Assembly (NCBI GenBank): GCA_027575805.1 | Contig: JANBPU010000160.1 | Location: 1-36,889, forward strand | Length of the DNA: 36,889 nt | Direction: 5' to 3' | Source: Mycoemilia scoparia | Lineage: Eukaryota; Kickxellomycota; Kickxellomycetes; Kickxellales; Kickxellaceae | Shown: positions 28,440-36,889 of the stretch, piece after piece | How positions within the stretch are numbered: the first letter of the stretch is position 1 | How the letters are laid out: every line of letters begins with the position of its first letter | Made by a program: the position numbers and the translations under genes | Notes under the pieces: model-generated | What the model was told of the DNA's origin: nothing | The model's input: only the letters and a program-made list of their open reading frames with translations | The model's database searches: none

Positions 28440-29420
28440 GACTGGGGGGATACGCAAGCAGAGCAATAGCAGCTGAAGCATGGCATTACATAGCCATGGC
28501 ATAGGGATGGCTTGTGTAATGTCGAGCCAAATGCCAGAACCCAAGCTTTCTAGTTGGCAGAGAGCAGTCCCCTTTAAAGGTGTGAACCAGAAAAATATCT
28601 GTATTGGATAATAGCCAATCATTGGCGAAACTCCAGCCAAAATGTATAGCTTATGGGCTGGTTTGCGGGGAATGTATGAGGACGCCAGCCAGCTTCCTTT
28701 TGATGGAGAACTTGCCAATTGGGAATGTGCACACGTCTAAAGACTATTATCATTGGCAGCCAAAGGCGGTGGCAGTTGCCTTGGGCAAAGCCCGGAAAGA
28801 AAAGGCATTGGTCAAGGGACTGATAAATCAGGGAACAGAGGTGATGGGCGTGGTGGATTTATTGGACCTGGAAGGTACTCTTCTCATTTATTTCGGCGTA
28901 ATGGCTTTATTGATAAAGCCAGCAGGCGCGTCAGATGATGCACACAGCCCACTGCTTACATTTGTCCTGTGAGTGTCATAGGAATCGTCATATGGCGCAG
29001 CCAATCACAGCCGTATTGTTCTCCGAACAACAACAATAATAATAATAATAATAATAATAGAAATAACAGAAAGGACACCAAATCCTCGTAGTATTAAATT
29101 TTTGGCTGCTTGAGCGCATGAAAAGGCAATGCTTTGGAAACAACAAAGGGCTTTACAATGATCTATTTATCACATAAATTTCTGCAGCTGGGCAAGCAGA
29201 TAGAGGCATAAACTGGCTTTACTTGTCTCGCCATTACTAAACGCCGCTGCAAGATGGTAATGCTAGCCATTATGAATGATGTCGGCCTGTATGCGCTGTG
29301 CATCAAATGGCTCTGCCATGAATTTATGAACAGTAGCAGTCAGCCATGGCAAGCACCAAGGGCAGCAAAAGATTGTAGTCGAGTAGAGGGAAGGCCAAGC
29401 TACAAAGCCCGTATTGTAAT
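28440..29420. promoter_or_regulatory. CCAAT/GCCAA-dense region upstream of PPN1
   Basis: GCCAA, TTGGC and GCCAGC words recur densely, including GCCAATCATTGGC (about 28614-28626) and CAGCCAATCACAGCC (about 28996-29010). The GC content is visibly higher than its flanks. It could be a regulatory region with CCAAT-type sites or an old duplicated low-complexity sequence. The link to PPN1 is inference from position only; the region lies 1.3-2.2 kb upstream of the ATG. Confidence 0.3.
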
Positions 29421-30684
29421 GGGCTTGTGTTTAGAGGCCTGAGAATCCAAATAGCTTGTTTATGGAAATGTCCTTGTACGTGTTGCTGCTTGCATGTGTA
29501 TTATGTATGTTGTTTGGGATAGAGAGAAGAATGGCGACGACGTCTTGTCTCTCTCTTTCTGGCCAATATATGTACGCATGTGCCTACACACACACTGCTG
29601 AGTTTGTTAAATCCCAAAAGCCCACCCACAGTACAAATAGCGGCTATAACGCCACACTTGCATAACATAAAATTGTATTTCATTTTTTCCAAAGCTAAAG
29701 CCCCTCCCCTCCCTCTTCACGGTGCCGCCGCCGCCGCCGCCATCGCAGCTCTTTGCACGACTAAGCCATTATTCTTTTCTGCCGCGTATATCCTTTATAA
29801 GGAATTGCGTCTGGGTTCTTCCACCCCATCTTTCCGCCTTCTGCCCCTCATTTCTCTATCTCTCTTTTCTTTGCGGATACCACATAAACCAGCGACCCTT
29901 CTTTCTTTTCTTGCCTCTGTTTCTTTTCGGAATTTCTTGTACCTTTTGCTACTATTTGGCAGCATATCGGTTTCCACAAGATCACCAGACTGCATACAGA
30001 AACACCCAAAGTTTTTTCGCCTGGTTTCCATTGTTCCTTTCATCTTTTGTCTTTATATTTATCATTTGGCCTGAACTTTTTGCCCTATCGTGTCATCTTG
30101 AGTGGTCTTGGCAAAAAGCTATAAAGTACTTGTTGAAGCCGCCACTACTGCAGCCGTTGCTATCCCTACTGTTTTTGACATTATTAACGCTCCTTCCTTT
30201 GTTTATTAGCTAAACCGTCGCACCATCAGTGTTGCCATTGCTGCCGCTGATACTACTGTTTTTTCTATAGTAGCAGCAGTACTCACTATCAACCAACGCT
30301 TTCTGAGTTGCTTGCGTGCTTGCTTGCATTTTATCTTCTCGGCCACTCCCTCCCTCCTTCCCTCACTGGCTGGCTGACTGACTGGCTTTGACATCCACTT
30401 ACCTTTCGAGTTGTAAATCCAAATTAACCAGTGACTGTGCGACTTCTTTGACATTTGTTTTTGCCCTGCGCACCAACAACTTGCTTAGTTCTTGCTGGTA
30501 GAACCTTCTGAACCTTTGCATTTTGAGCCAGCCTAAATATCCCGACCCCTTGGTAGTAGTTTTCTCTATCTTTGTTGTCTGCCCCCCTTGCGGATTGGTC
30601 GTCTATTTCTTTTCTTGTCTTTATCCTTTTCATTTCTTTTCAACCAACAGCCACAAAATTACTTTCCATTCGGTATACCACTTA

Positions 30685-33267
30685 ATGGCTCGTCGTCCCA
30701 GACGTCCTCCGCCTCAAAATCATAGTGCCACCACCGAGTCTTCGCAGGAATATGACTACAGCGGGAGTGACTATAATAGTAGGGATGGTGGTAATGGTAC
30801 AGCGGCGGCTCATTCCGAAAGAACCCCATTGATCCCAACTAGTTACCACCACCACCTTTCTAATAGCGCTGCCACATCAAGAAGCCACAACTTTAATGGG
30901 TCTTCCCCTGCCTCCTCGTCGTCAACAGTATACAATTCACCACAACGTCAAGTATCACCTGGGAAAATACTTCCATACTATGCCACCGTAGCCAGCCACA
31001 ACAACACCAACACCATCATCAGCCACGGATATGCTACTGATGGTGGTGATGATGATAGTGGTGGGATTGGCGCATTCAGTTCGTTCACAAAACGATCCAA
31101 AGCTTTGATCTTCGTATCGATCGGTGCAGCAGCCATGGCGTTTGTGGGAATGACGGTCTGGCTATGGCAACTCGAGCAAGCCCGCCAAGAATGGCCATCT
31201 CTAGACATCGAGTCCGTAATACGAGACGACATGGCGACCTACAATCTCAAAATAGTTGGCACCTATTTGCACATAACCGATTTCCATATCGACCAGTTTT
31301 ACTTGCCCGGATCCACCGTAGGATCATACTGTCACTACAATAAAGGCGAGGGCCCCAAGTTCAAAAAGAAAAAGAAGGTCAAGCACCCAAAGTGGAAGGC
31401 CGGGTACTATGGCACCCCAAGCACGAGGTGTGATTCGCCTTATACATTGGCCGATGTAACGCTGGACTTTTTGGACCGATCGTTTGCCAAGTATTTGGAT
31501 TTTGTTATATGGACAGGCGACAATAGCCGACACGACAAGGATCCATTGAGACCGCGGGTCTCTTCCGAAGTATCGGAGCATCATCGATACATGTTTGACA
31601 AAATGCGCGATTTGTTTATTAACCATGAGGAAGATGATAATGATCATTATGATCATAACCACCATCGGAATTTGCCGCTCCCTAGTTCAAATTCCTCTCA
31701 CATTCTTCACCAGCAACAACAGAAGAGTAGTAGTAGTGGTAGTAGTTCATCACAATCTTCATCAAAATCTTTTGAGACCAAAGTAATCGAAGATCCCAGC
31801 AACAGATATGGTCGTAAATACAAACGCAGCATTCCAGTTATTTTCACACTAGGAAACAATGACATGGAGCCCCACAACAAATTAGCCAAGCCCGACAAGA
31901 AAGTTACTCGCGAGTACTTCAGGACCCTACTGGATATTATGGGCAGCGACTTTATTCCTGCCGACCAGCAGGACACGTTCCTATACGGCGGCTACTTTGC
32001 CTACCCAATTCCTGGCCAAAAACTAACCGTAATCAGCCTAAACGCAATCTACTTTTCAAAGGCAAACACAAAGGTTGGCGGCTGTCGTGCTGAAAATAGC
32101 CCCGGATTGGGCCAATTGGCTTGGTTGCGAGCTCAGCTTAGAGAAGCCCGTAAGGATGATAGATCCGTGATTATTATTGGCCACTACATACCAAACAGCA
32201 GGAATTACAGAAAATCTTGTCTCAACCGATACGTCAAGACGGTCATGGAGTTTAAGGATGTGGTTAAGGCCCAGATGTTTGGACACAGTAATGCGGATAT
32301 CTGGAATTTTATCGGTCAGCATTCTATCCCGACAGTTGACATGAATAGTAAGGAACAGTGGGAAATTGATGTTGATGAGGGAAGAGGTATTCTTGGATCC
32401 CAGATTGCTGTGGCGAAATATATTGATATGGATGCAATTGATGAATGGGAAGGCCATTGGGATAATGAAATCGATGAAACTGGTCCTGTTGAAGACGATG
32501 GTCATAGTCACGGCAACGATGATGAGGACCAGGACCACCACGAACACGAACAGGATGTTGTTGCAGCAGCTTCTCAGCCAAGTAATAATGATGGTGATGG
32601 CCCAAAGAATCCTCCTGCAGTTGTCGAAGGCTTCAAAAAGAGCTACTTTAGAGAAGTAATGGGCGAACACGAACTAATCATTGAAACCAATACTCCGGCC
32701 AAAGATCTCTTGGTAACAACCATTGCTCCAAGCATCATTCCAAGATACCAACCAGGGTTCAAATTGATTCGTTATCGCCGCAACATTTATGATTCTAGTG
32801 ACATTATCTCTGAACCAATTCCCATTTATGACATCCCACTTGATTCTCATCAGCGCAATATTCCTGGTAATCAACGTCATCCTCACTATAATATCAACAA
32901 GGATGGTGGATCTTCTATAAGCCTATCAAAGGACCAAAGGCTTCGCACAAACCACTATCTAAGATTGCCTCAAGGAACAATCTTGGACTATGATGTTTAC
33001 TGGATTGATCTCAAAAGAGTAAACCGTAAATTCAAAGATCTCAAACTACCAGCATCACCATCTTCAAACAACAACAATAAACATGACGATGATGATGGTG
33101 ATAGTGATGATATTAAAATGCCAGATTTCCGTAAATTGTATCGTGCAAGTGACGCTTACAATCTCCCCGATCTAACAGTCCCATCATATTTGAAATGGGC
33201 TAAATCTTTGTTGGACAAGAAGCATGTTCGTCAAATGTACAAGCAATTTGCATTCATGTACACCTAA
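30685..33267 (+). CDS. PPN1: Endopolyphosphatase, PPN1-like
   Basis: 860 aa, single exon. It cleaves long-chain polyphosphate, normally in the vacuole. I chose ATG 30685: the frame is open further 5' but has no other ATG, and this start gives a short basic cytosolic tail. One membrane span (about 140-160, ALIFVSIGAAAMAFVGMTVW) makes it a type II membrane protein with a lumenal catalytic part. Calcineurin-like phosphoesterase motifs in order: LHITDFHID (Asp198, His200), WTGDNSRHD (Asp279, Asn280), LGNNDMEPHN (Asn391-Asp393), IIGHYIP (about 499), and FGHSNADIW (about 532). The GNNDxxPHN and GHxN forms are the endopolyphosphatase subtype, not generic phosphatases. Ser/His/Asp-rich insertions lie at about 315-370 and 600-645. 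The proteolytic maturation known for yeast Ppn1 cannot be judged here. Confidence 0.92.
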   Translation: MARRPRRPPPQNHSATTESSQEYDYSGSDYNSRDGGNGTAAAHSERTPLIPTSYHHHLSNSAATSRSHNFNGSSPASSSSTVYNSPQRQVSPGKILPYYATVASHNNTNTIISHGYATDGGDDDSGGIGAFSSFTKRSKALIFVSIGAAAMAFVGMTVWLWQLEQARQEWPSLDIESVIRDDMATYNLKIVGTYLHITDFHIDQFYLPGSTVGSYCHYNKGEGPKFKKKKKVKHPKWKAGYYGTPSTRCDSPYTLADVTLDFLDRSFAKYLDFVIWTGDNSRHDKDPLRPRVSSEVSEHHRYMFDKMRDLFINHEEDDNDHYDHNHHRNLPLPSSNSSHILHQQQQKSSSSGSSSSQSSSKSFETKVIEDPSNRYGRKYKRSIPVIFTLGNNDMEPHNKLAKPDKKVTREYFRTLLDIMGSDFIPADQQDTFLYGGYFAYPIPGQKLTVISLNAIYFSKANTKVGGCRAENSPGLGQLAWLRAQLREARKDDRSVIIIGHYIPNSRNYRKSCLNRYVKTVMEFKDVVKAQMFGHSNADIWNFIGQHSIPTVDMNSKEQWEIDVDEGRGILGSQIAVAKYIDMDAIDEWEGHWDNEIDETGPVEDDGHSHGNDDEDQDHHEHEQDVVAAASQPSNNDGDGPKNPPAVVEGFKKSYFREVMGEHELIIETNTPAKDLLVTTIAPSIIPRYQPGFKLIRYRRNIYDSSDIISEPIPIYDIPLDSHQRNIPGNQRHPHYNINKDGGSSISLSKDQRLRTNHYLRLPQGTILDYDVYWIDLKRVNRKFKDLKLPASPSSNNNNKHDDDDGDSDDIKMPDFRKLYRASDAYNLPDLTVPSYLKWAKSLLDKKHVRQMYKQFAFMYT

Positions 33268-34145
33268 TTCTCCTCCCCACCATTTGCTTTTTTTCTATTC
33301 CCCCTTCCTTCATCTTTTTAACCAAATTGTTGATTACACTAAAATTCTCTTTCTTTTGTAGTAGTAATATTTGCCACCACAACATATACACACAGTTGTT
33401 CAATCTTTTTCATCACTATAGTTTTATGTTTTGATCAACATACTTACTATATTCTACAAATACGTTTATATTTTTCTCAGACTTTTGATATAACTTTTGA
33501 TTCTATTCATTAATTCTGCCTTTTAAACCCAACCCTGTAGTTTTCTCTCTCTCTCTCTCAAACAAGTTTGACAAGTTTACATCCTACTACTAAACCACAC
33601 ACACACACACACACACATGGTTGCGTTATTTTGTTTTTTAAATATCAAGTCCAATAACACACACTATTGTCATTCATTATTAGTTTCATTATATAAACGT
33701 GATTAAAGTTGGCATCTGCTGGTCATTACATTTCCATGAAAATACCAAAGTATTGTCTAATAACAATCAGGATAATATGAATAAAACCCAGATAGAACCA
33801 ACCCTCTACCTACTCTTTAGCCAAAGCATTTAGTACCATGCATCAAATAGGAATGACGTTATATCATCATCAGAATGAATGGCAGCACATACAATTGCTT
33901 CAATGTATCACTATTTTTCCTATAAATACAAGTCAATCTCAACTGCTCTTTCTCTCTGTTTCCTTAACCCTTAAGCTTTAAATACACCAAGTTTTGATCT
34001 GATCCATATAATACTAACTTTCATTAAACCATGACAACAACATGGGATAAATAGAACTCTAATTCCTACTATGACAAAAAAATCACATGCAGCCAATCAA
34101 TAACCCAGTTTAGAATCTTCTATTTATTAGTTTTGACCGTGTTGC
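33268..34145. other. 3' flank of PPN1, no gene seen
   Basis: Pyrimidine-rich, with a CT tract (about 33543-33560) and a CA tract (about 33597-33617). Otherwise AT-rich; no reading frame, RNA gene or repeat that I can support. Confidence 0.6.
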
Positions 34146-34334
34146 CTATGTTCGTTTATCAGTTTTGGTCGTTGCCTCAGTGTCTTGAGGACTTTCCGTT
34201 TGTGGCGTCCCCACATTTATCTCCTTGGAGATACATACGGGGCACTTGTAAAAACCACCTATTTTGGTCTCTGGCCCACAAGCGCCAGTATCACACGGCA
34301 TCGTATGGTTGCATGCGTAATAGTATTTGCACAT
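34146..34334 (-). CDS. Small Cys/His-rich protein, possible zinc-binding ORF
   Basis: 62 codons from ATG 34334. Cysteines at residues 2, 8, 13, 18 and a CPVC pair near 31-34, with HTMPC between them; the C-terminal half is Thr/Glu/Lys-rich. Spacing of the type C-x5-C-x4-C-x4-C...C-x2-C looks like a small metal-binding module, and the codons look coding, so this may be one exon of a gene. Just upstream (minus) is ATTATAG followed at once by an in-frame TGA, so either the ATG is the true start or this is a chance frame. The plus-strand frame over the same bases has no merit. I recognise no family. Confidence 0.4.
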   Translation of the reverse strand: MCKYYYACNHTMPCDTGACGPETKIGGFYKCPVCISKEINVGTPQTESPQDTEATTKTDKRT

Positions 34335-35680
34335 ATTCGAGTATCAGGCTATAATTAAAACAAATATAAATGAATAAAAGTAAATAAATATGTTAAAAGA
34401 AATAAACAACAGCGAATACTTGAAAATATGAGTGATCCCAAAGAATAAAATGTTTTTTTAGACAAGGCCTTTCTAAAGACATGTATAAATATATATATAT
34501 GTTATTTAGACCGACAGAAAAAGTCAAGGGAATAAAAAGAACATTGAAAATGACACCAGAGAACTGACTGACACAGTCTAACACAAGCATTTACCCATTG
34601 ATATTACATATGTGTTTTTTCATTACTATGTATGGCTATGCTAAAAGGACTCGATAAGAAAAGCATATTATGTGCTATTAATTTGTTACTATTTAAAAGA
34701 CATTTGAGATTTCTAAAAGCCGGAAAGATCTCACAAGGTTTTAAACAAAGATGAGTTGTTCTCAGGATTTACTATTTCTGAACTCAAGTATCCAATGTTT
34801 GGGTGTGTGATCCTCCTTGGTGGGTTCAGAATCACATTCAGGACACAAATCTCAGTCGGTTTCGGTTTGTGTCCAGACTGCGATTTTGTGACTACCTAAA
34901 AGGACGACTCTCAAACATTGGATACTTGAGTCCAGATTCTAATGCTTCTTTCAACAATTGCTGGAGACTTGTCCTCAATATGCCTCATTGGCTTTTCTTT
35001 TAATATTTATACTTAAACAATTGATTTTATAGTATATTGTATGAATTGGTAAATATAGGATTATAATAATCACCATTCATTAGAGGTGTGTGTTTGGTGA
35101 TTTTGTGAGATAGGATAGGGATTATGTCTTTTGGACAATATTAAAGTTCTTACGTTTTAATAGTTTGTAAAAAGTTGGTAAAGGAAGTAGGGATTGGAAA
35201 ACTCGAACCATATCTATACTTAATCCCTTGGCCTTAACTTCAGATCCAATTGCTAGTTCATTCATAGAAGTTATCCTTGCGCAGAGATACAACTAACACC
35301 ATTCTTAAAAAATGTCTTGGCAGGTAATAACAGCAAGCCCATTGAACATATCAATTATACATTCAGTCTCACTCACTCACTCACTCATGTTGTATCATTT
35401 CTTTCATTAACAAAGACAAGTTTCAATTGAAATCATTAAATGCGAGAGCTGCTTTTTGGTAAGTTGCACTATTTTTGTAATATCTAATAGGGTGAAAATG
35501 CAAGAGCATGATCGTAACTATAATTAAAATCCGCCTTCAAGGCTGATACATCTAAAACTTCAAGTGTAAATGCTGTAGTAACATGGTTTGATTTAAGCAG
35601 AGTTTCATATTAGAAAGCAAGCTTTAGGATGTCAAGAGTTAATTGGATAATAAAAGTGGGTTTTATTAAAATTCAAACAC
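34335..35680. other. Intergenic with a long foldback
   Basis: Besides the inverted repeat at 34774-34939 (listed separately) I see only AT-rich DNA without coding signal. Confidence 0.6.
34774..34939. repeat. Long imperfect foldback (about 166 bp)
   Basis: ACTCAAGTATCCAATGTTTG (34782-34801) is perfectly complementary to 34912-34931, and pairing extends outward over a few more bases. GGACACAAA (34841-34849) pairs with TTTGTGTCC (34866-34874), leaving a 16-base loop. The segments between pair imperfectly. A transcript of either strand would fold into one long hairpin. Confidence 0.85.
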
Positions 35681-35681
35681 A

Positions 35682-35767
35682 TGGGTGATAATCTTTGAAG
35701 TGTGCTTTTTGATCGTCAACAGTTATAGAGGCATTTCCAGCAAAATAGGTGACCACAGGTTATTAGC
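35682..35767. mobile_element. Partial MITE (left part), next to a full copy
   Basis: CATGGGTGATAATCTTTGAAG at the start matches the family end. The interior (CAGTTATAGAGGCA) resembles the core, but the right end is missing; the next full copy starts directly after it. Confidence 0.6.
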
Positions 35768-35894
35768 AAATGGGTGATGATTTTTGAAGGGTGTCTTTTG
35801 GCGGGCAATGATTATAGGGGCAGCAACCACAGCCAAACAAATGTCCAATTTTACTAGTAAACCTTCACTCTTCAAAAATAATCACTCATATGGG
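35767..35894. mobile_element. MITE (family M), copy at the 3' edge of gene-family copy 3
   Basis: Left end AAATGGGTGATGATTTTTGAAGG, trimmed here to its key part GATTTTTGAAGGG; right end CTTCACTCTTCAAAAATAATC. The core CCAATTTTACTAGTAAA is shared with 5866-5989. Bases beyond it (GGTGATATTCAGCTAGAG) are identical to those beside copy 1, so the MITE was already present when the gene duplicated. Confidence 0.8.
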
Positions 35895-35994
35895 TGATAT
35901 TCAGCTAGAGTTGTTTTTATCTCTATCGCTATCATTTTAATCGCCACTATAATTAAACTCTATGGTTTTCTTTGTTCATAGAGTCAGTTATATC

Positions 35995-36695
35995 TCAATC
36001 ACTGTCACTTTGTTCACTGCTATGAGAACTTTCCTCATTATCACTACCATCATAACTAATAATAATATTATTACTATCACTATCATCATAATTATCTCTA
36101 TCAACATCATCACTATCATCACTATCAACATCATCACTATCAACATCATCATCACCTATCTGCATTATTACAATATATCCTGTATAAACACTACCATCAG
36201 AAGAAAGAGATTCCAAAACATCAAGTTCAACTTTTATCGGCTCATAATTTTCGTTTTGGCTAATCGGACTATCAATGTGCTCATTCATACTTTCAACATC
36301 TGAAGTCTCCAAACTACCAGCGCACACATCCATACTTTGATCATCTGAAATCACCAAACTATTAATGTAATTATTCATACCTTGATCATCTGAAATAGCA
36401 TTATCACCTTTAAAACCATCTTCCGTTATTTCTACTAATTTTATAGTACTATCCTTTTCCTATAAATTAACCAATAATGGCAACAATGTGTTAATATCCT
36501 GAAAGTTGTGAAATTTTAATATAAAATAAAATCTTTGTTGCTTACTGATTTAGACCACTCTTTCTTAATACATTTAACGATCTCTGTATAGAATTTATCA
36601 TTTTCTGTACATTCAGTCATTGGCATTGTGAAGGTAAAAGTTAAATTATTTTTATCATAACCATCATAGCGTAATTTTCTGGAAGTGTTATTCAT
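35995..36695 (-). CDS. Unknown acidic-tail protein, family copy 3 (two exons)
   Basis: Exon 1 is 36695-36546 (50 codons, MNNTSRKLRYDG..., very close to copy 1). The intron is 36545-36460 (86 nt, acceptor TTTATAG). Exon 2 is 36459-35995, total 204 aa. The 47-nt intron used by copy 1 has its acceptor preserved here (36499-36500), but using it leads to a TAG at 36462-36460, so the later acceptor is needed for a full product. The tail has DDVDSDD units and ends SSEQSDSD; a TCA-to-TGA change removes the last residues that copy 1 has. The promoter is interrupted by an LTR at 36813, which leaves only the leader in place. Expression is therefore doubtful and the copy may be becoming a pseudogene. Confidence 0.55.
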
Positions 36696-36812
36696 ATTGT
36701 TAAATCGTGTCGTGTTATCTTTGTTGGTTGTTGTTGTTGTTTTGTATTTAAAGTTTAAAAGAAATTAATAATTGTTAAATTGTTGTTGTTTTTTTAAAAA
36801 TTCATGTGGTCT

Positions 36813-36889
36813 TGTTGTGGTAATATCTCCAAAGCCTCATAATACACCACACAGCGGTTATTTGTATCTGCCTTAAGGAGGCCAGCCAC
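36813..36889 (+). mobile_element. LTR (5' end only), truncated by window end
   Basis: Begins TGTTGTGGTAATATCTCC and is identical over all 77 available bases to 10676-10752. It is inserted in the copy 3 promoter between AGACC and the TATA box (by comparison with copies 1 and 2). The preceding GTCT would be the target-site duplication if 4 bp long. Whether a full element follows cannot be seen. Confidence 0.85.

Larger units (their letters stand above)
26958..30684. other. Intergenic: divergent upstream regions of GPI2 and PPN1
   Basis: Contains a MITE (27553-27675), an AT tract (about 27700-27720) and AAT tracts (about 28279-28304 and 29030-29060). A GCCAA/TTGGC-rich stretch runs from about 28,440 to 29,420, and a pyrimidine-rich leader-like region from about 29,690 to 30,680. 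Open frames here (28031-28718 minus, 28604-28972 plus, 29580-30213 plus) lack family resemblance and are made of tracts or skewed composition; I reject them. Confidence 0.6.

Noticed and set aside
28206..28718. 170-residue minus-strand frame with hydrophobic runs
   Set aside because: The hydrophobic parts are AAT/GAT tracts read as Ile and Leu runs. No conserved motif or splice structure supports a gene.
29580..30213. Overlapping Phe/Leu/Ser-rich frames before PPN1
   Set aside because: Two frames are open simultaneously because the DNA is pyrimidine-rich, as in promoter or leader regions; no family resemblance.
30523..30684. Extension of the endopolyphosphatase frame upstream of ATG 30685
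   Set aside because: The frame is open but begins at TTG and has no ATG; its composition is like the pyrimidine-rich leader. ATG 30685 gives the expected short basic tail before the membrane span.

Overview
The window looks like nuclear DNA of an early-diverging fungus, most likely Mucoromycota-like; the species is not determinable from sequence alone. The evidence is an AT-rich genome, GT-AG introns of about 47 to 330 nt, very long Asn/His/Ser/Asp tracts in conserved proteins, and fungal-type genes: a vacuolar endopolyphosphatase, a 7TM-RGS receptor, the GPI2 subunit and a UBTD-type ubiquitin-domain protein.

Layout. 1-429: 3' end of a TPTPPYV-repeat protein (+). 430-2260: intergenic, with a weak Ty1/copia relic. 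2261-4318: four-exon alpha/beta hydrolase (+). 5026-5731: terminal exon of an unknown gene (+). 6051-6748: copy 1 of an unknown acidic-tail gene family (-). 8926-9750: tail-anchored coiled-coil protein (+). 9751-13172: intergenic, holding MITEs and a solo LTR nested in one of them. 13173-18230: 7TM-RGS protein (+). 20036-22440: three-exon UBTD homologue (+). 23424-24067: family copy 2 (+), with a probable detached 3' part at 24855-25109. 25319-26957: three-exon GPI2/PIG-C with a GC-AG intron (-). 30685-33267: endopolyphosphatase PPN1-like (+). 34146-34334: possible small Cys-rich ORF (-). 35995-36695: family copy 3 (-), whose promoter is cut by an LTR running off the window end.

The conserved genes have unrelated housekeeping or signalling roles: GPI-anchor synthesis, polyphosphate turnover, G-protein signalling, and ubiquitin-type scaffolding. 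They do not form a pathway or cluster. The accessory layer is more unusual. A short MITE family occurs at about nine places, including inside an intron and at the exact edge of a duplicated gene. One LTR family occurs twice with 77 of 77 shared bases identical. A three-member lineage-specific gene family shares a near-identical core promoter, although its coding sequences diverge. In that family one base decides whether a conserved 39-nt segment is exon or intron.

I found no rRNA, tRNA, CRISPR array or complete autonomous transposon. Exon structures were worked out by hand from splice signals, phase and protein-family alignment, not from transcripts.
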